From SIG480 sp045537045 (GTDB lineage: Bacteria > Bacillota > Clostridia > Oscillospirales > JAAYXM01), in NCBI GenBank assembly GCA_045537045.1, contig JAZSOS010000004.1, positions 1 to 36,458 of the forward strand: a stretch of DNA of 36,458 nt. The letters run 5' to 3'. Position 1 is the stretch's first letter, and every line of letters begins with the position of its first letter. Below the pieces are notes generated by a model. It was not told the origin of the DNA and did not search any database. It saw nothing but the letters and a program-made list of their open reading frames with translations. Positions 29,992-36,419 of this stretch are shown here, one piece after another. The translations under genes and the position numbers were made by a program.

Positions 29992-31230
29992 ATGAGAACA
30001 GATATTTTTCACCGGAAACCTGATTTATCTCCTGATACGCTTTCATATCCGCCGCTTTTTAATGAGCTTAACGCAATAAGCGGAGGGGTGTCGGAAATAA
30101 CGCCCGAGCTTGCAATGGAGCTTGGATATACAGTCGGTGAGATTGCTGAGCGCGTTGCAGTGGGATATTCCGACCACAGTGTATGCAAGCTTCTGGCAAA
30201 TGCCTTTATTGCAGGTGCGGGTTCGTCAGGCGTGCAGATAACGGAAACGGATGCCGGCTTTTTTGCCGCTGCGGCATACATTGCAAGGACGTTCCTTTTT
30301 AATCTCACCGTCTTTTTTGAAAACGACGGGGGTAGGTTTCGTGTGAGGATGATTGATAAATACGGCCTGCCGATTGAACGCGAGCTTCAGCGGAAAATAG
30401 AATTTTATGCACATCGCGCATCTTTTCCGAGAGCGGGTGCCGCGGACACGCTTATGCCGAAAAGCATAACAGGGGCACGTGAGGCATTTTCTCTTTCGGC
30501 ATCCCAAAAGGGAGAGCTTGATGGTTTTGCCGTTTCGGTTATCGGCAAAACCTCTGCCGCTGAAAGCTTACGGAGAGCTCTTTCTGCTGCGGGGGCGCGG
30601 GTTATTCCGCTAAAGCATGGTGTTGTCGCCTTTTCCGTTTCGGATGACGGAGAAAAGCTTTGCATAAGGGATGAGGATGAGCGATGGTATGACGACGGTC
30701 ACACAACAGCACTTCTTTCGCTGGTTCACTTTTCATCGGGAGAGGAGGAACTTGCGGTACCGTCATCTGCGCCGAGTGCCACTGAACAAATTGCCACAGA
30801 GTTTGACGGCAGGATTTTGCGCATAGGAAGAGATAGCGGGGCGAGAGAAATTTTTGTTTCGCAGAATGTACTTACGGATGCGGCATCAAGTGCTGTTTTC
30901 CTATGTGCATTTCTTATGCAGACGGGCGATGATGTACGCCGTCTTATGCGTCAGCTTCCTCCATTCACGCTCGTTTCGCGCGAGGTTACGGTATCGGGAG
31001 ATCGCAGAGCAGTTCTTTCTCATCTTGCTGATGGAATATCGGGTACTCATAAAGAAAACACAGGAGAGCTTCGTGTTTGTGCCGATGGCGGATGGGTGAA
31101 CATTTCTCCTGCACGATCTAAAAGTGCGCTGAGGGTGACGGGGGAGAGCATAAACGAGGAAATTGCTTCCGAGCTTTGCAATCTTTATATTGAAAAAGCT
31201 CGCTCTATCGACAAAACAAGTCACAAATAA
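29992..31230 (+). CDS. Catalytically altered phosphohexomutase-like protein
   Basis: 412 residues. I see the layout of the alpha-D-phosphohexomutase family (phosphoglucosamine/phosphomannomutase), but without its catalytic loops. ITPELAMELGYTVGEIA (36-52) matches domain 1, and DKYGLPIERELQRKIE (122-137) matches the segment after the active-site serine. The TASHNP loop itself is missing: that place reads NLTVFFENDGGRF. The metal loop DGDGDR is replaced by SVSDDGEKL (215-223), although the strand after it fits. The phosphate-binding PSGTEP of domain 4 is replaced by PARSKS, followed by a good match, ALRVTGESINEEIASEL. It is probably a pseudoenzyme. TATAAT at 29961-29966 may be its -10; GGAGG precedes the ATG. 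Confidence 0.6.
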   Translation: MRTDIFHRKPDLSPDTLSYPPLFNELNAISGGVSEITPELAMELGYTVGEIAERVAVGYSDHSVCKLLANAFIAGAGSSGVQITETDAGFFAAAAYIARTFLFNLTVFFENDGGRFRVRMIDKYGLPIERELQRKIEFYAHRASFPRAGAADTLMPKSITGAREAFSLSASQKGELDGFAVSVIGKTSAAESLRRALSAAGARVIPLKHGVVAFSVSDDGEKLCIRDEDERWYDDGHTTALLSLVHFSSGEEELAVPSSAPSATEQIATEFDGRILRIGRDSGAREIFVSQNVLTDAASSAVFLCAFLMQTGDDVRRLMRQLPPFTLVSREVTVSGDRRAVLSHLADGISGTHKENTGELRVCADGGWVNISPARSKSALRVTGESINEEIASELCNLYIEKARSIDKTSHK

Positions 31231-31234
31231 ACGC

Positions 31235-31263
31235 TGGACAATTTTACCAATTTGTGATACAAT
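31235..31263 (+). promoter_or_regulatory. Promoter of the RNase J leader
   Basis: TGGACA (31235-31240), 17-base spacer, TACAAT (31258-31263), giving a leader of about 260 bases. Confidence 0.65.
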
Positions 31264-31352
31264 AGTTATCAACAGCCGGTATTCGGCATTTGAATGAGTC
31301 ATTATTTCGGAATTACTATATATAAAAACTTAAGAACGTTTTTTCGTTTTTC

Positions 31353-31476
31353 AGTCCGGGTTTCCTTTTTCGGCACCTCCTTTCATCGCCGTAGTCGGGT
31401 ATGGCGATCAGCGGTGGCTTCCGGTTGGGGCGCGGTTATTAAGCTGTGCAAAAACATTTTGTTTTTGCACTCTTCT
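31353..31476 (+). ncRNA. Structured leader or small RNA upstream of RNase J
   Basis: Nested short stems can form: CCGG (31356-31359) with CCGG (31421-31424), CACC (31374-31377) with GGTG (31413-31416), and ATCGCC (31385-31390) with GGCGAT (31403-31408). A terminator-like hairpin follows, GTGCAAAAA (31446-31454) with TTTTTGCAC (31462-31470), then TCTTCT. It may be an attenuator or an independent sRNA. A 62-codon ORF crosses it, but without a ribosome binding site. No known Rfam motif was recognised. Confidence 0.5.
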
Positions 31477-31533
31477 ACATAGTATTTCGGTGTATATTGA
31501 AATTTTGCATATGAATGGAGAAGTGATAGTTTA

Positions 31534-33192
31534 ATGGCACAAAAATTAAAAGTATTCGCTCTTGGCGGATTGAATGAAATAGGTAAAAATATGTACGTTT
31601 ATGAGTACGCGGGGGAGATAATCATAGTAGACTGCGGTGTCGCTTTCCCGGATGACGATATGCTGGGAATAGACCTTGTTATTCCTGACATTACGTATCT
31701 TAAGAAGCACAAAAACCGCGTTCGAGCAATCCTCATAACCCACGGCCACGAGGACCATATCGGTGCGCTTCCGTATGTGCTTAAAGAAATAAACGCCCCG
31801 ATATATGCAACAAAGCTTACAGCGGGGATTATCAATAAAAAGCTTGAGGAGCACAATTTGCTTTCCAAGGTGAAGATAAAAATTGCATCGCCGGGCGATA
31901 AAATGAAGATAGGAAGCTTTGGCGTTGAGATGATTAACGTCAACCACTCAATTGCGGATGCGGTTGCTCTGGCGATTACAACTCCGCTGGGTACGGTTAT
32001 TCATACGGGCGACTATAAGCTTGACATTACGCCGATTCAGGGGGAAATGATGGATCTCGCACGCCTCGGTGCACTGGGAAAGCGCGGAGTACTCGCACTT
32101 CTGGGCGAGTCCACAAATATCGAGCGTCCGGGATATACACTTTCGGAATCTACGGTAGGCGATACGTTTGAGGCTTTGTTTAAAGACTGCAATCAGCGCA
32201 TTATCGTAACAACCTTTGCGTCTAACGTACACCGCGTGCAACAGATTATCCACGCGGCGGCGAGATATGGAAGAAAGGTTGCGATAAGCGGGCGGAGCAT
32301 GGAGAACATAATGGAGGTTGCAAAGAACCTCGGCTATCTCGATATTCCGAACAATGTATTAGTTGATCTTAACACGATAAACAAGCATCCGAAAAACAAG
32401 ACCTGCATAATAACTACGGGAAGTCAGGGAGAGGCGATGTCAGGACTCTACCGCATCGCATTCTCGGCACATAAAAAGCTTGAAATTATGCCTAATGACC
32501 GTGTTATTATATCAGCAAGCCCCATACCCGGTAATGAGAAGGCGATAAGCAACGTTATAAACGAGCTTTATCGCAAGGGCGCTGAGGTTATTTATGAAAA
32601 GCTTGCAGACGTTCACGTCTCCGGTCATGCTTGCAGAGAAGAGATAAAGCTTATGCTTGCTCTTACAAAGCCGAAGTATGTAATTCCCATACACGGCGAG
32701 CACCGTCACTTAAAAGCTCACGCAGCGCTTGCTGAGAGTATGGGTGTTAAGGCGAAAAATATCTTCGTTGCAGATGTGGGAAGGGTTGTTGAATTTACCG
32801 AAAAGGGCGCAAAGCTCGGTGCAATGGTGCCGTCAGGAAGAGTGTTTGTTGATGGCTCGGGTGTTGGTGATGTCGGAGCCGTTGTCCTGCGCGACAGAAA
32901 GCATCTTGCTGAGGATGGAATTATAACGGTTGTTATGACGCTCAGTCGTGAGACCGGCCAGATTCTGGCAGGACCCGATATTGTTACACGTGGATTTGTA
33001 TATGTCCGTGAGGCGGAAGATATGATGGAAGAGCTTCGCGCGTTCGCAGCGGAAACGCTCATCACTTGTATGAAGGGCAAGCGCACAGATTGGACAACGA
33101 TAAAAACATACCTGAAAAACAAGCTTTCTGATTATCTGTATCAAAAAACAAAGCGCACACCGATGATATTGCCGATAATAATGGAGGTCTGA
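31534..33192 (+). CDS. rnj: Ribonuclease J
   Basis: 552 residues, metallo-beta-lactamase/beta-CASP nuclease that degrades mRNA by 5'-3' exonuclease and endonuclease action. It begins LKVFALGGLNEIGKNMYVYE; the zinc motif HGHEDH is at residues 70-75; HTGDYKLD and the beta-CASP blocks TTGSQGEAMSGLYRIA and the HVSGHACREE region follow, with IPIHGEHRHLKAHAALA near residue 388. Only one rnj copy is in the window. The GGAGAAG site is about 12 bases before the ATG, on the far side. The long leader suggests control at RNA level, as is known for other RNA-degrading enzymes. Confidence 0.96.
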   Translation: MAQKLKVFALGGLNEIGKNMYVYEYAGEIIIVDCGVAFPDDDMLGIDLVIPDITYLKKHKNRVRAILITHGHEDHIGALPYVLKEINAPIYATKLTAGIINKKLEEHNLLSKVKIKIASPGDKMKIGSFGVEMINVNHSIADAVALAITTPLGTVIHTGDYKLDITPIQGEMMDLARLGALGKRGVLALLGESTNIERPGYTLSESTVGDTFEALFKDCNQRIIVTTFASNVHRVQQIIHAAARYGRKVAISGRSMENIMEVAKNLGYLDIPNNVLVDLNTINKHPKNKTCIITTGSQGEAMSGLYRIAFSAHKKLEIMPNDRVIISASPIPGNEKAISNVINELYRKGAEVIYEKLADVHVSGHACREEIKLMLALTKPKYVIPIHGEHRHLKAHAALAESMGVKAKNIFVADVGRVVEFTEKGAKLGAMVPSGRVFVDGSGVGDVGAVVLRDRKHLAEDGIITVVMTLSRETGQILAGPDIVTRGFVYVREAEDMMEELRAFAAETLITCMKGKRTDWTTIKTYLKNKLSDYLYQKTKRTPMILPIIMEV

Positions 33193-33200
33193 TGTATTTG

Positions 33201-33240
33201 AATCTCCCCGGTGTAAGCCGGGGAGATTGAATATGTTTTT
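33201..33240 (+). terminator. Terminator after rnj
   Basis: AATCTCCCCGG/CCGGGGAGATT 11-bp stem with a six-base loop; the T run begins at 33236, somewhat distant. Confidence 0.75.
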
Positions 33241-33251
33241 TGCACTCTCTA

Positions 33252-33280
33252 TTGAAAATATAAGCTTCCGGGTGTATAAT
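33252..33280 (+). promoter_or_regulatory. Promoter of the DUF4364 gene
   Basis: TTGAAA (33252-33257), 17-base spacer, TATAAT (33275-33280). Confidence 0.78.
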
Positions 33281-33300
33281 AATAGAAAGAGGTGAGGGAA

Positions 33301-33840
33301 ATGCCCGGATACGGATTTGTCAGAAATGAGCTTGAGATTAAAACGCTTACTTTGCACGTGCTCGCATATGCAAAGCTTTCGGTTACGTTTGATGAGCTTA
33401 TGCGTTGTGCGTTTGTGGACGACGCAATAGATTACTTTAAATTTGCCGAATATCTTGACGGTATGGTCAGCAGCGGCCATGTTGAGATCAACTCCGACAC
33501 AGGAGTGGACAGATACTCAATAACAAAAAAGGGACTTCGTGATATTGAACATATACGCTCGTCAGTGCCCGGGTACGTTCTCCGCAAGGCAGAGAAAGCG
33601 ACCGATGAAGTTAAACGCGAGGTTATAAGAAAAAGCTTTGTAAACGTTAAGGTTGAGGAGGATGGCGATGATAGATACCGTGCCGTCTGTTCACTCACTG
33701 ATGACACCGGGGAGATATTTTCCTTTTCAATGACAGCGCCATCGCGTGCTGAGGCAAAGAAGTTCACGGCGGGATTTTTCGGACACGCAGAAAAGATATA
33801 TAACGAGTTTTTGCGCGTGATGATTGAAAACTGTGATTAA
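33301..33840 (+). CDS. DUF4364 family protein, winged-helix type
   Basis: 179 residues from ATG 33301. A GTG at 33292 is in frame but lies inside the AGAGGTGAGG ribosome binding site, so the ATG is preferred. The first half resembles a winged-helix DNA-binding domain (ending DRYSITKKGLRDIEHI), and the second half is a beta-rich domain. DUF4364 proteins are typical of Clostridia and poorly characterised; a transcription-regulator role is inferred from the fold. The single-gene unit follows RNase J and precedes a tRNA gene. Confidence 0.78.
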   Translation: MPGYGFVRNELEIKTLTLHVLAYAKLSVTFDELMRCAFVDDAIDYFKFAEYLDGMVSSGHVEINSDTGVDRYSITKKGLRDIEHIRSSVPGYVLRKAEKATDEVKREVIRKSFVNVKVEEDGDDRYRAVCSLTDDTGEIFSFSMTAPSRAEAKKFTAGFFGHAEKIYNEFLRVMIENCD

Positions 33841-33854
33841 TTTGAAAAAAGTTC

Positions 33855-33883
33855 TTGACATTATGCTTGTTTTTTAGTATAAT
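33855..33883 (+). promoter_or_regulatory. Promoter of the CAT-anticodon tRNA
   Basis: Exact TTGACA (33855-33860) and exact TATAAT (33878-33883), 17-base spacer, 17 bases before the tRNA. Confidence 0.9.
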
Positions 33884-33900
33884 ATATAAGCTTAATATTT

Positions 33901-33977
33901 GGGCCTTTAGCTCAGTTGGCTAGAGCTCCCGGCTCATAACCGGATGGTCCTGGGTTCGAGTCCCCGAAGGCCCACCA
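33901..33977 (+). tRNA. tRNA with CAT anticodon (Ile2 type or elongator Met)
   Basis: 77 bases with encoded CCA. Acceptor GGGCCTT/AAGGCCC is fully paired; anticodon loop CTCATAA. The CAT anticodon with the GGnCCTTTAGCTCAGTTGG start resembles the tRNA-Ile2 that TilS modifies to lysidine, but an elongator Met tRNA cannot be excluded by eye. It is not initiator tRNA, since the acceptor first pair is G-C. Two mismatches stand out: T50 against C64 in the T-stem (CTGGG against CCCCG) and C27 against A43. Confidence 0.9.
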
Positions 33978-33978
33978 G

Positions 33979-34010
33979 AAAAAAGCACTTGCTTATGCAA
34001 GTGCTTTTTT
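33979..34010 (+). terminator. Terminator after the tRNA
   Basis: Perfect 14-bp stem AAAAAAGCACTTGC/GCAAGTGCTTTTTT with a TTAT loop and its own T6 end. Confidence 0.93.
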
Positions 34011-34014
34011 CAAC

Positions 34015-34165
34015 GAAATACGCCTTTCGGCGTGTGAAATATTGCTACGCAATGTGAAATAGCTTTGCTGTGAAATATTTGCTTCGCAAATGTTAAAAGG
34101 CGTATTTCATTTCACGGAAAACTTTAGCTTTCTATTTCACATCAACGCAGTTGATATTTCACTCA
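34015..34165. repeat. Array of small hairpins separated by GTGAAATA / TATTTCAC
   Basis: GTGAAATA occurs at 34033, 34054 and 34070, each followed by a tiny hairpin: ATTGC-TAC-GCAAT, AGC-TTT-GCT, ATTTGC-TTC-GCAAAT. The inverse TATTTCAC occurs at 34133 and 34155, separated by ATCAAC-GCA-GTTGAT. The outer AAATACGCC (34017-34025) can pair with GGCGTATTT (34099-34107). The whole could fold as a branched structure, with the GTGAAATA/TATTTCAC pairs as stem and the small hairpins as side arms. It stands directly upstream of the four-helix-bundle gene. Confidence 0.85.
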
Positions 34166-34213
34166 TAGACTAGCCACTGTGTGATATAATCCGTTACAAG
34201 GAGTTGATATATA

Positions 34214-34558
34214 ATGTCAGAATCAAAATTGCGAAATTTATCAGTTGAGTTTGCTGTTAAAATAATTAAATTATGTGAAAATATCAAAGGACATTATTCT
34301 TTGACAAATCAACTTGAACGTAGCGCAACATCAATAGGCGCAAATATCCATGAAGCTAATTATGCTCAAAGTAAAAATGATTTTATTTCTAAATTACAGA
34401 TTGCTTTGAAAGAATGCTATGAAACAGAGTATTGGTTAGAACTGTTTGTTAAGTCAGAATTCTTGGATAGAGAAAGTGCAAAAGAAATATATAATGAATG
34501 CGGAACAATTCGCAAAATGCTCATATCTTCCATTAATACCGCAAAGAAAAATAACTAA
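34214..34558 (+). CDS. Four-helix-bundle protein, S23/TIGR02436 type
   Basis: 114 residues, nearly all helical, with the family core RSATSIGANIHEANYAQS (about 36-53), then DFISKLQIALKECYETEYWL (about 56-75). The family was first described from ORFs in 23S rRNA intervening sequences and is related to Avd of diversity-generating retroelements; these basic proteins form barrel-like pentamers and bind nucleic acid. Here no rRNA or reverse transcriptase is nearby; instead the gene lies between a hairpin array and a strong terminator. AAGGAG is ten bases upstream. The AT-rich codons (AAA, TTA, ATA) unlike the neighbours suggest acquisition. Function unknown. Confidence 0.88.
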   Translation: MSESKLRNLSVEFAVKIIKLCENIKGHYSLTNQLERSATSIGANIHEANYAQSKNDFISKLQIALKECYETEYWLELFVKSEFLDRESAKEIYNECGTIRKMLISSINTAKKNN

Positions 34559-34606
34559 GAATAGCACTTGATTTCTTTTAAGTTAAATCAAGTGCTATTC
34601 TTTTTC
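34558..34606 (+). terminator. Terminator after the four-helix-bundle gene
   Basis: Perfect 17-bp stem from AGAATAGCACTTGATTT (34558-34574) to AAATCAAGTGCTATTCT (34585-34601), then TTTTTC. It also holds the stop codon of the broken HTH gene on the other strand. Confidence 0.92.
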
Positions 34607-34737
34607 GAATCTAATAATATCCTCAATTTCACAATCTAAAACATAACAGAGGGCATCAAGTGTTTTTGTGCTAATTGCTTCCCTTTTTTTATTCGGTGAA
34701 GTGTGTTTGCGGAGAAGCCTTCTTTGAAAATTAAATA
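34595..34737 (-). pseudogene. Broken Cro/C1-type HTH gene fragment
   Basis: On the minus strand one frame reads FKEGFSANTLHRIKKGK and, after a one-base backward shift, the other reads REAISTKTLDALCYVLDCEI then EDIIRFEKE and a stop (34597-34595). Joined, these match the end of a Cro/C1-type (HTH_26-like) domain: S-x-NTL-x-x-I-x-KG, then IS-x-x-TL-x-x-LC-x-x-L-x-C-x-I-x-DII. The break lies in a run of seven A (34684-34690). No convincing N-terminal part was found upstream, so the gene is also truncated. Low GC, like the neighbouring four-helix-bundle gene. From 34741 to 34838 nothing else is recognised. Confidence 0.6.
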
Positions 34738-34838
34738 TGTTGATGAGATGCTTTATGCAGACAAACTATCTAAAAAATTGCGGAGTTCTTCTGAGTTTTT
34801 AACTCGGTAATTCTGCTAAAATAATTGTAACCAAATTT

Positions 34839-34867
34839 CAACACTGCGAATGTTCGGTGTTGTTTTT
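34839..34867 (+). terminator. Intrinsic terminator-like hairpin
   Basis: CAACAC..CGAA (34839-34850) pairs with TTCG GTGTTG (34853-34862) with a two-base bulge, followed by T5. Confidence 0.7.
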
Positions 34868-35004
34868 GTTAGAATGGTATCTATCGTGAGACGAAGATAG
34901 GACGTTTTTGTGCGCATAGATAGAGTTCCCGAAGGCTGTGCGAAATATATAATTAATATATAATATATAATAGGAAGAAAACAGAAAAAAGCGGGGCAAA
35001 TTTT

Positions 35005-35069
35005 CTGTAAAAAATTTTTTGAAAAAATTGAAAAAAGTGCTTGACATTGCCGTCGAATAATTGTATAAT
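35005..35069 (+). promoter_or_regulatory. S10 operon promoter with A/T-tract UP-like element
   Basis: Exact TTGACA (35041-35046) and exact TATAAT (35064-35069), 17-base spacer. The 35 bases upstream hold phased A and T tracts (TAAAAAATTTTTTGAAAAAA), as expected of a ribosomal-protein promoter with an UP element. Confidence 0.9.
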
Positions 35070-35075
35070 ATTAGA

Positions 35076-35336
35076 GCGTCTGTATGGGCGCACTATGCGA
35101 TGAAACGGGAGATTGCTGCATTTTGCAGGTAACTTCCGTGGAGTATGTCCGACAATCGGGCGGCAGGAAAGACTGTACAAATGCTTTCGACTTGCGAGGA
35201 AGCGCCTGCCGGAATTGGTGAATCCCCTAATGCCAATGTCCGGTTTTTATAATATCCGTTGATGAAACACACGGATAAGTTGTGCAGGAATTCCGCCGCA
35301 CGCAGAAAACTACGTGCGTTTAAGGAGGAAAAAACA
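35076..35336 (+). promoter_or_regulatory. S10 operon leader with possible attenuator
   Basis: About 260 bases of leader. A terminator-like hairpin, CCGGAATTGG (35209-35218) with CCAATGTCCGG (35233-35243), is followed by T5 (35244-35248). An alternative stem, CGGCAGG (35161-35167) with CCTGCCG (35205-35211), uses the same CCG bases, so the two exclude each other. Another hairpin, ACGGGAG.../...CTTCCGT with an inner CTGCA/TGCAG, lies near 35106-35144. CGCACG/CGTGCG (near 35300-35320) stands before the ribosome binding site. Control by a ribosomal protein such as L4 is inference. Confidence 0.6.
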
Positions 35337-35654
35337 ATGGCAGCAATCAGTAAGGAAATGATTCGTGTCCGCCTCAAGGCTTATGACCATCAGCTCATTG
35401 ACCAGGCGGCAGAGCGTATCGTCGAAACTGCAAAGCGCAACGGCGCAAAGGTTTCGGGTCCGATTCCGCTCCCCACTTCCAAGGAGATCATCACGATTCT
35501 CCGTGCGGTTCACAAATATAAGGACAGCCGTGAGCAGTTCGAGCGCCGCACACACAAGCGTCTGATTGACATTCTCAAGCCGTCGGCAGAAGCAGTTAAG
35601 GCTCTTATGTCCCTTGACCTTCCGGCTGGTGTCGAGATCGAAATCAAGCTCTAA
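35337..35654 (+). CDS. rpsJ: Ribosomal protein S10
   Basis: 105 residues, full length. IRVRLKAYDHQLIDQAAERI near the start, GPIPLPTSKEIITILRAVHK in the middle and the FERRTHKRLIDI block are all standard. Part of the 30S head; homologues also join transcription antitermination as NusE. First gene of the S10-L3-L4 operon. AAGGAGG precedes the ATG; frames extending upstream are not used. Confidence 0.98.
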   Translation: MAAISKEMIRVRLKAYDHQLIDQAAERIVETAKRNGAKVSGPIPLPTSKEIITILRAVHKYKDSREQFERRTHKRLIDILKPSAEAVKALMSLDLPAGVEIEIKL

Positions 35655-35766
35655 GACAAGAAATGTACCATAGCTCTTTTAAATGCGGCGGAAGGGGCGC
35701 ATGCACTGTAAGGAGCGGGTCACGTTGGCAGAGATGCCAACCAATAACCTTAAAGGAGGAAAATAT
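35655..35766 (+). other. rpsJ-rplC intergenic spacer with hairpin
   Basis: 112 bases without an ORF of interest. TTGGCA/TGCCAA (near 35725-35741) forms a small stem-loop before AAAGGAGG of rplC. Confidence 0.6.
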
Positions 35767-36399
35767 ATGCAAAAGGCAATCATCGGAAGAAAAGTCGGTA
35801 TGACTCAGATTTTCGACGATGCAGGCAGGGTTATTCCTGTCACAGTCATCCAGGCAGGTCCGTGCGCGGTTGTTCAGAAGAAGACTGTTGAAAAAGACGG
35901 TTATGAAGCTGTTCAGCTCGGTTACGACGACATTGCCGAGAAGAAACTCACAAAGCCTGAAGCAGGCCACCTCAAGAAGGCAGGCGTTTCGGCAAAGCGC
36001 GTACTTAAAGAGTTCAAGCTCGAAGGTACAGAGCTCAACGTCGGCGATATCATTCGCGCAGACGTATTCGCTGAGGGCGACGTCGTTGACGTCACCGGCG
36101 TAAGCAAGGGTAAAGGTACTGCAGGTACGGTCAAGCGTTTTGGCCAGCACATGCAGAACCACACACACGGTGTCGGTCCTGTTCACCGTAGCGCAGGTTC
36201 CATGGGTGCTAACACAGACCCGTCAAGGGTTATGCCGGGAACAAAGCTTCCGGGTCGCATGGGCGCTGAGCAGGTAACGGTTCAGAACCTCGACGTAGTC
36301 AAGGTTGATGCCGAAACAAATATGATTGCAGTCCGCGGTGCTATTCCGGGTCCCAAGGGTGGATTCGTTTTCATTCGCGACGCTGTCAAGAACGTCTAA
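35767..36399 (+). CDS. rplC: Ribosomal protein L3
   Basis: 210 residues, full length. It starts MQKAIIGRKVGMTQIFDDAG and contains the KGKGTAGTVKRF and HTHGVGPVHRSAGSMGA blocks with the glutamine (GQHM) that is methylated in some bacteria. It sits near the peptidyl transferase centre and is an early 50S assembly protein. AAAGGAGG precedes the ATG; the frame open upstream is ignored. Confidence 0.98.
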   Translation: MQKAIIGRKVGMTQIFDDAGRVIPVTVIQAGPCAVVQKKTVEKDGYEAVQLGYDDIAEKKLTKPEAGHLKKAGVSAKRVLKEFKLEGTELNVGDIIRADVFAEGDVVDVTGVSKGKGTAGTVKRFGQHMQNHTHGVGPVHRSAGSMGANTDPSRVMPGTKLPGRMGAEQVTVQNLDVVKVDAETNMIAVRGAIPGPKGGFVFIRDAVKNV

Positions 36400-36419
36400 G
36401 CGAAAGGAGTTAGAAAGCT

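Noticed and set aside
31294..31482. 62-codon ORF in the RNase J leader
   Set aside because: No ribosome binding site, and it runs through stems and the terminator-like hairpin; composition is not protein-like.
34015..34165. CRISPR array
   Set aside because: The repeated unit is only about 8 bases, spacing is irregular, both orientations occur and the spacers are themselves hairpins; no cas genes.
34214..34558. 23S rRNA intervening sequence
   Set aside because: The protein family fits, but no 23S rRNA sequence flanks it here.
34748..34810. 20-codon plus-strand ORF between the HTH fragment and the hairpin at 34839
   Set aside because: No clear ribosome binding site and no similarity; likely chance.
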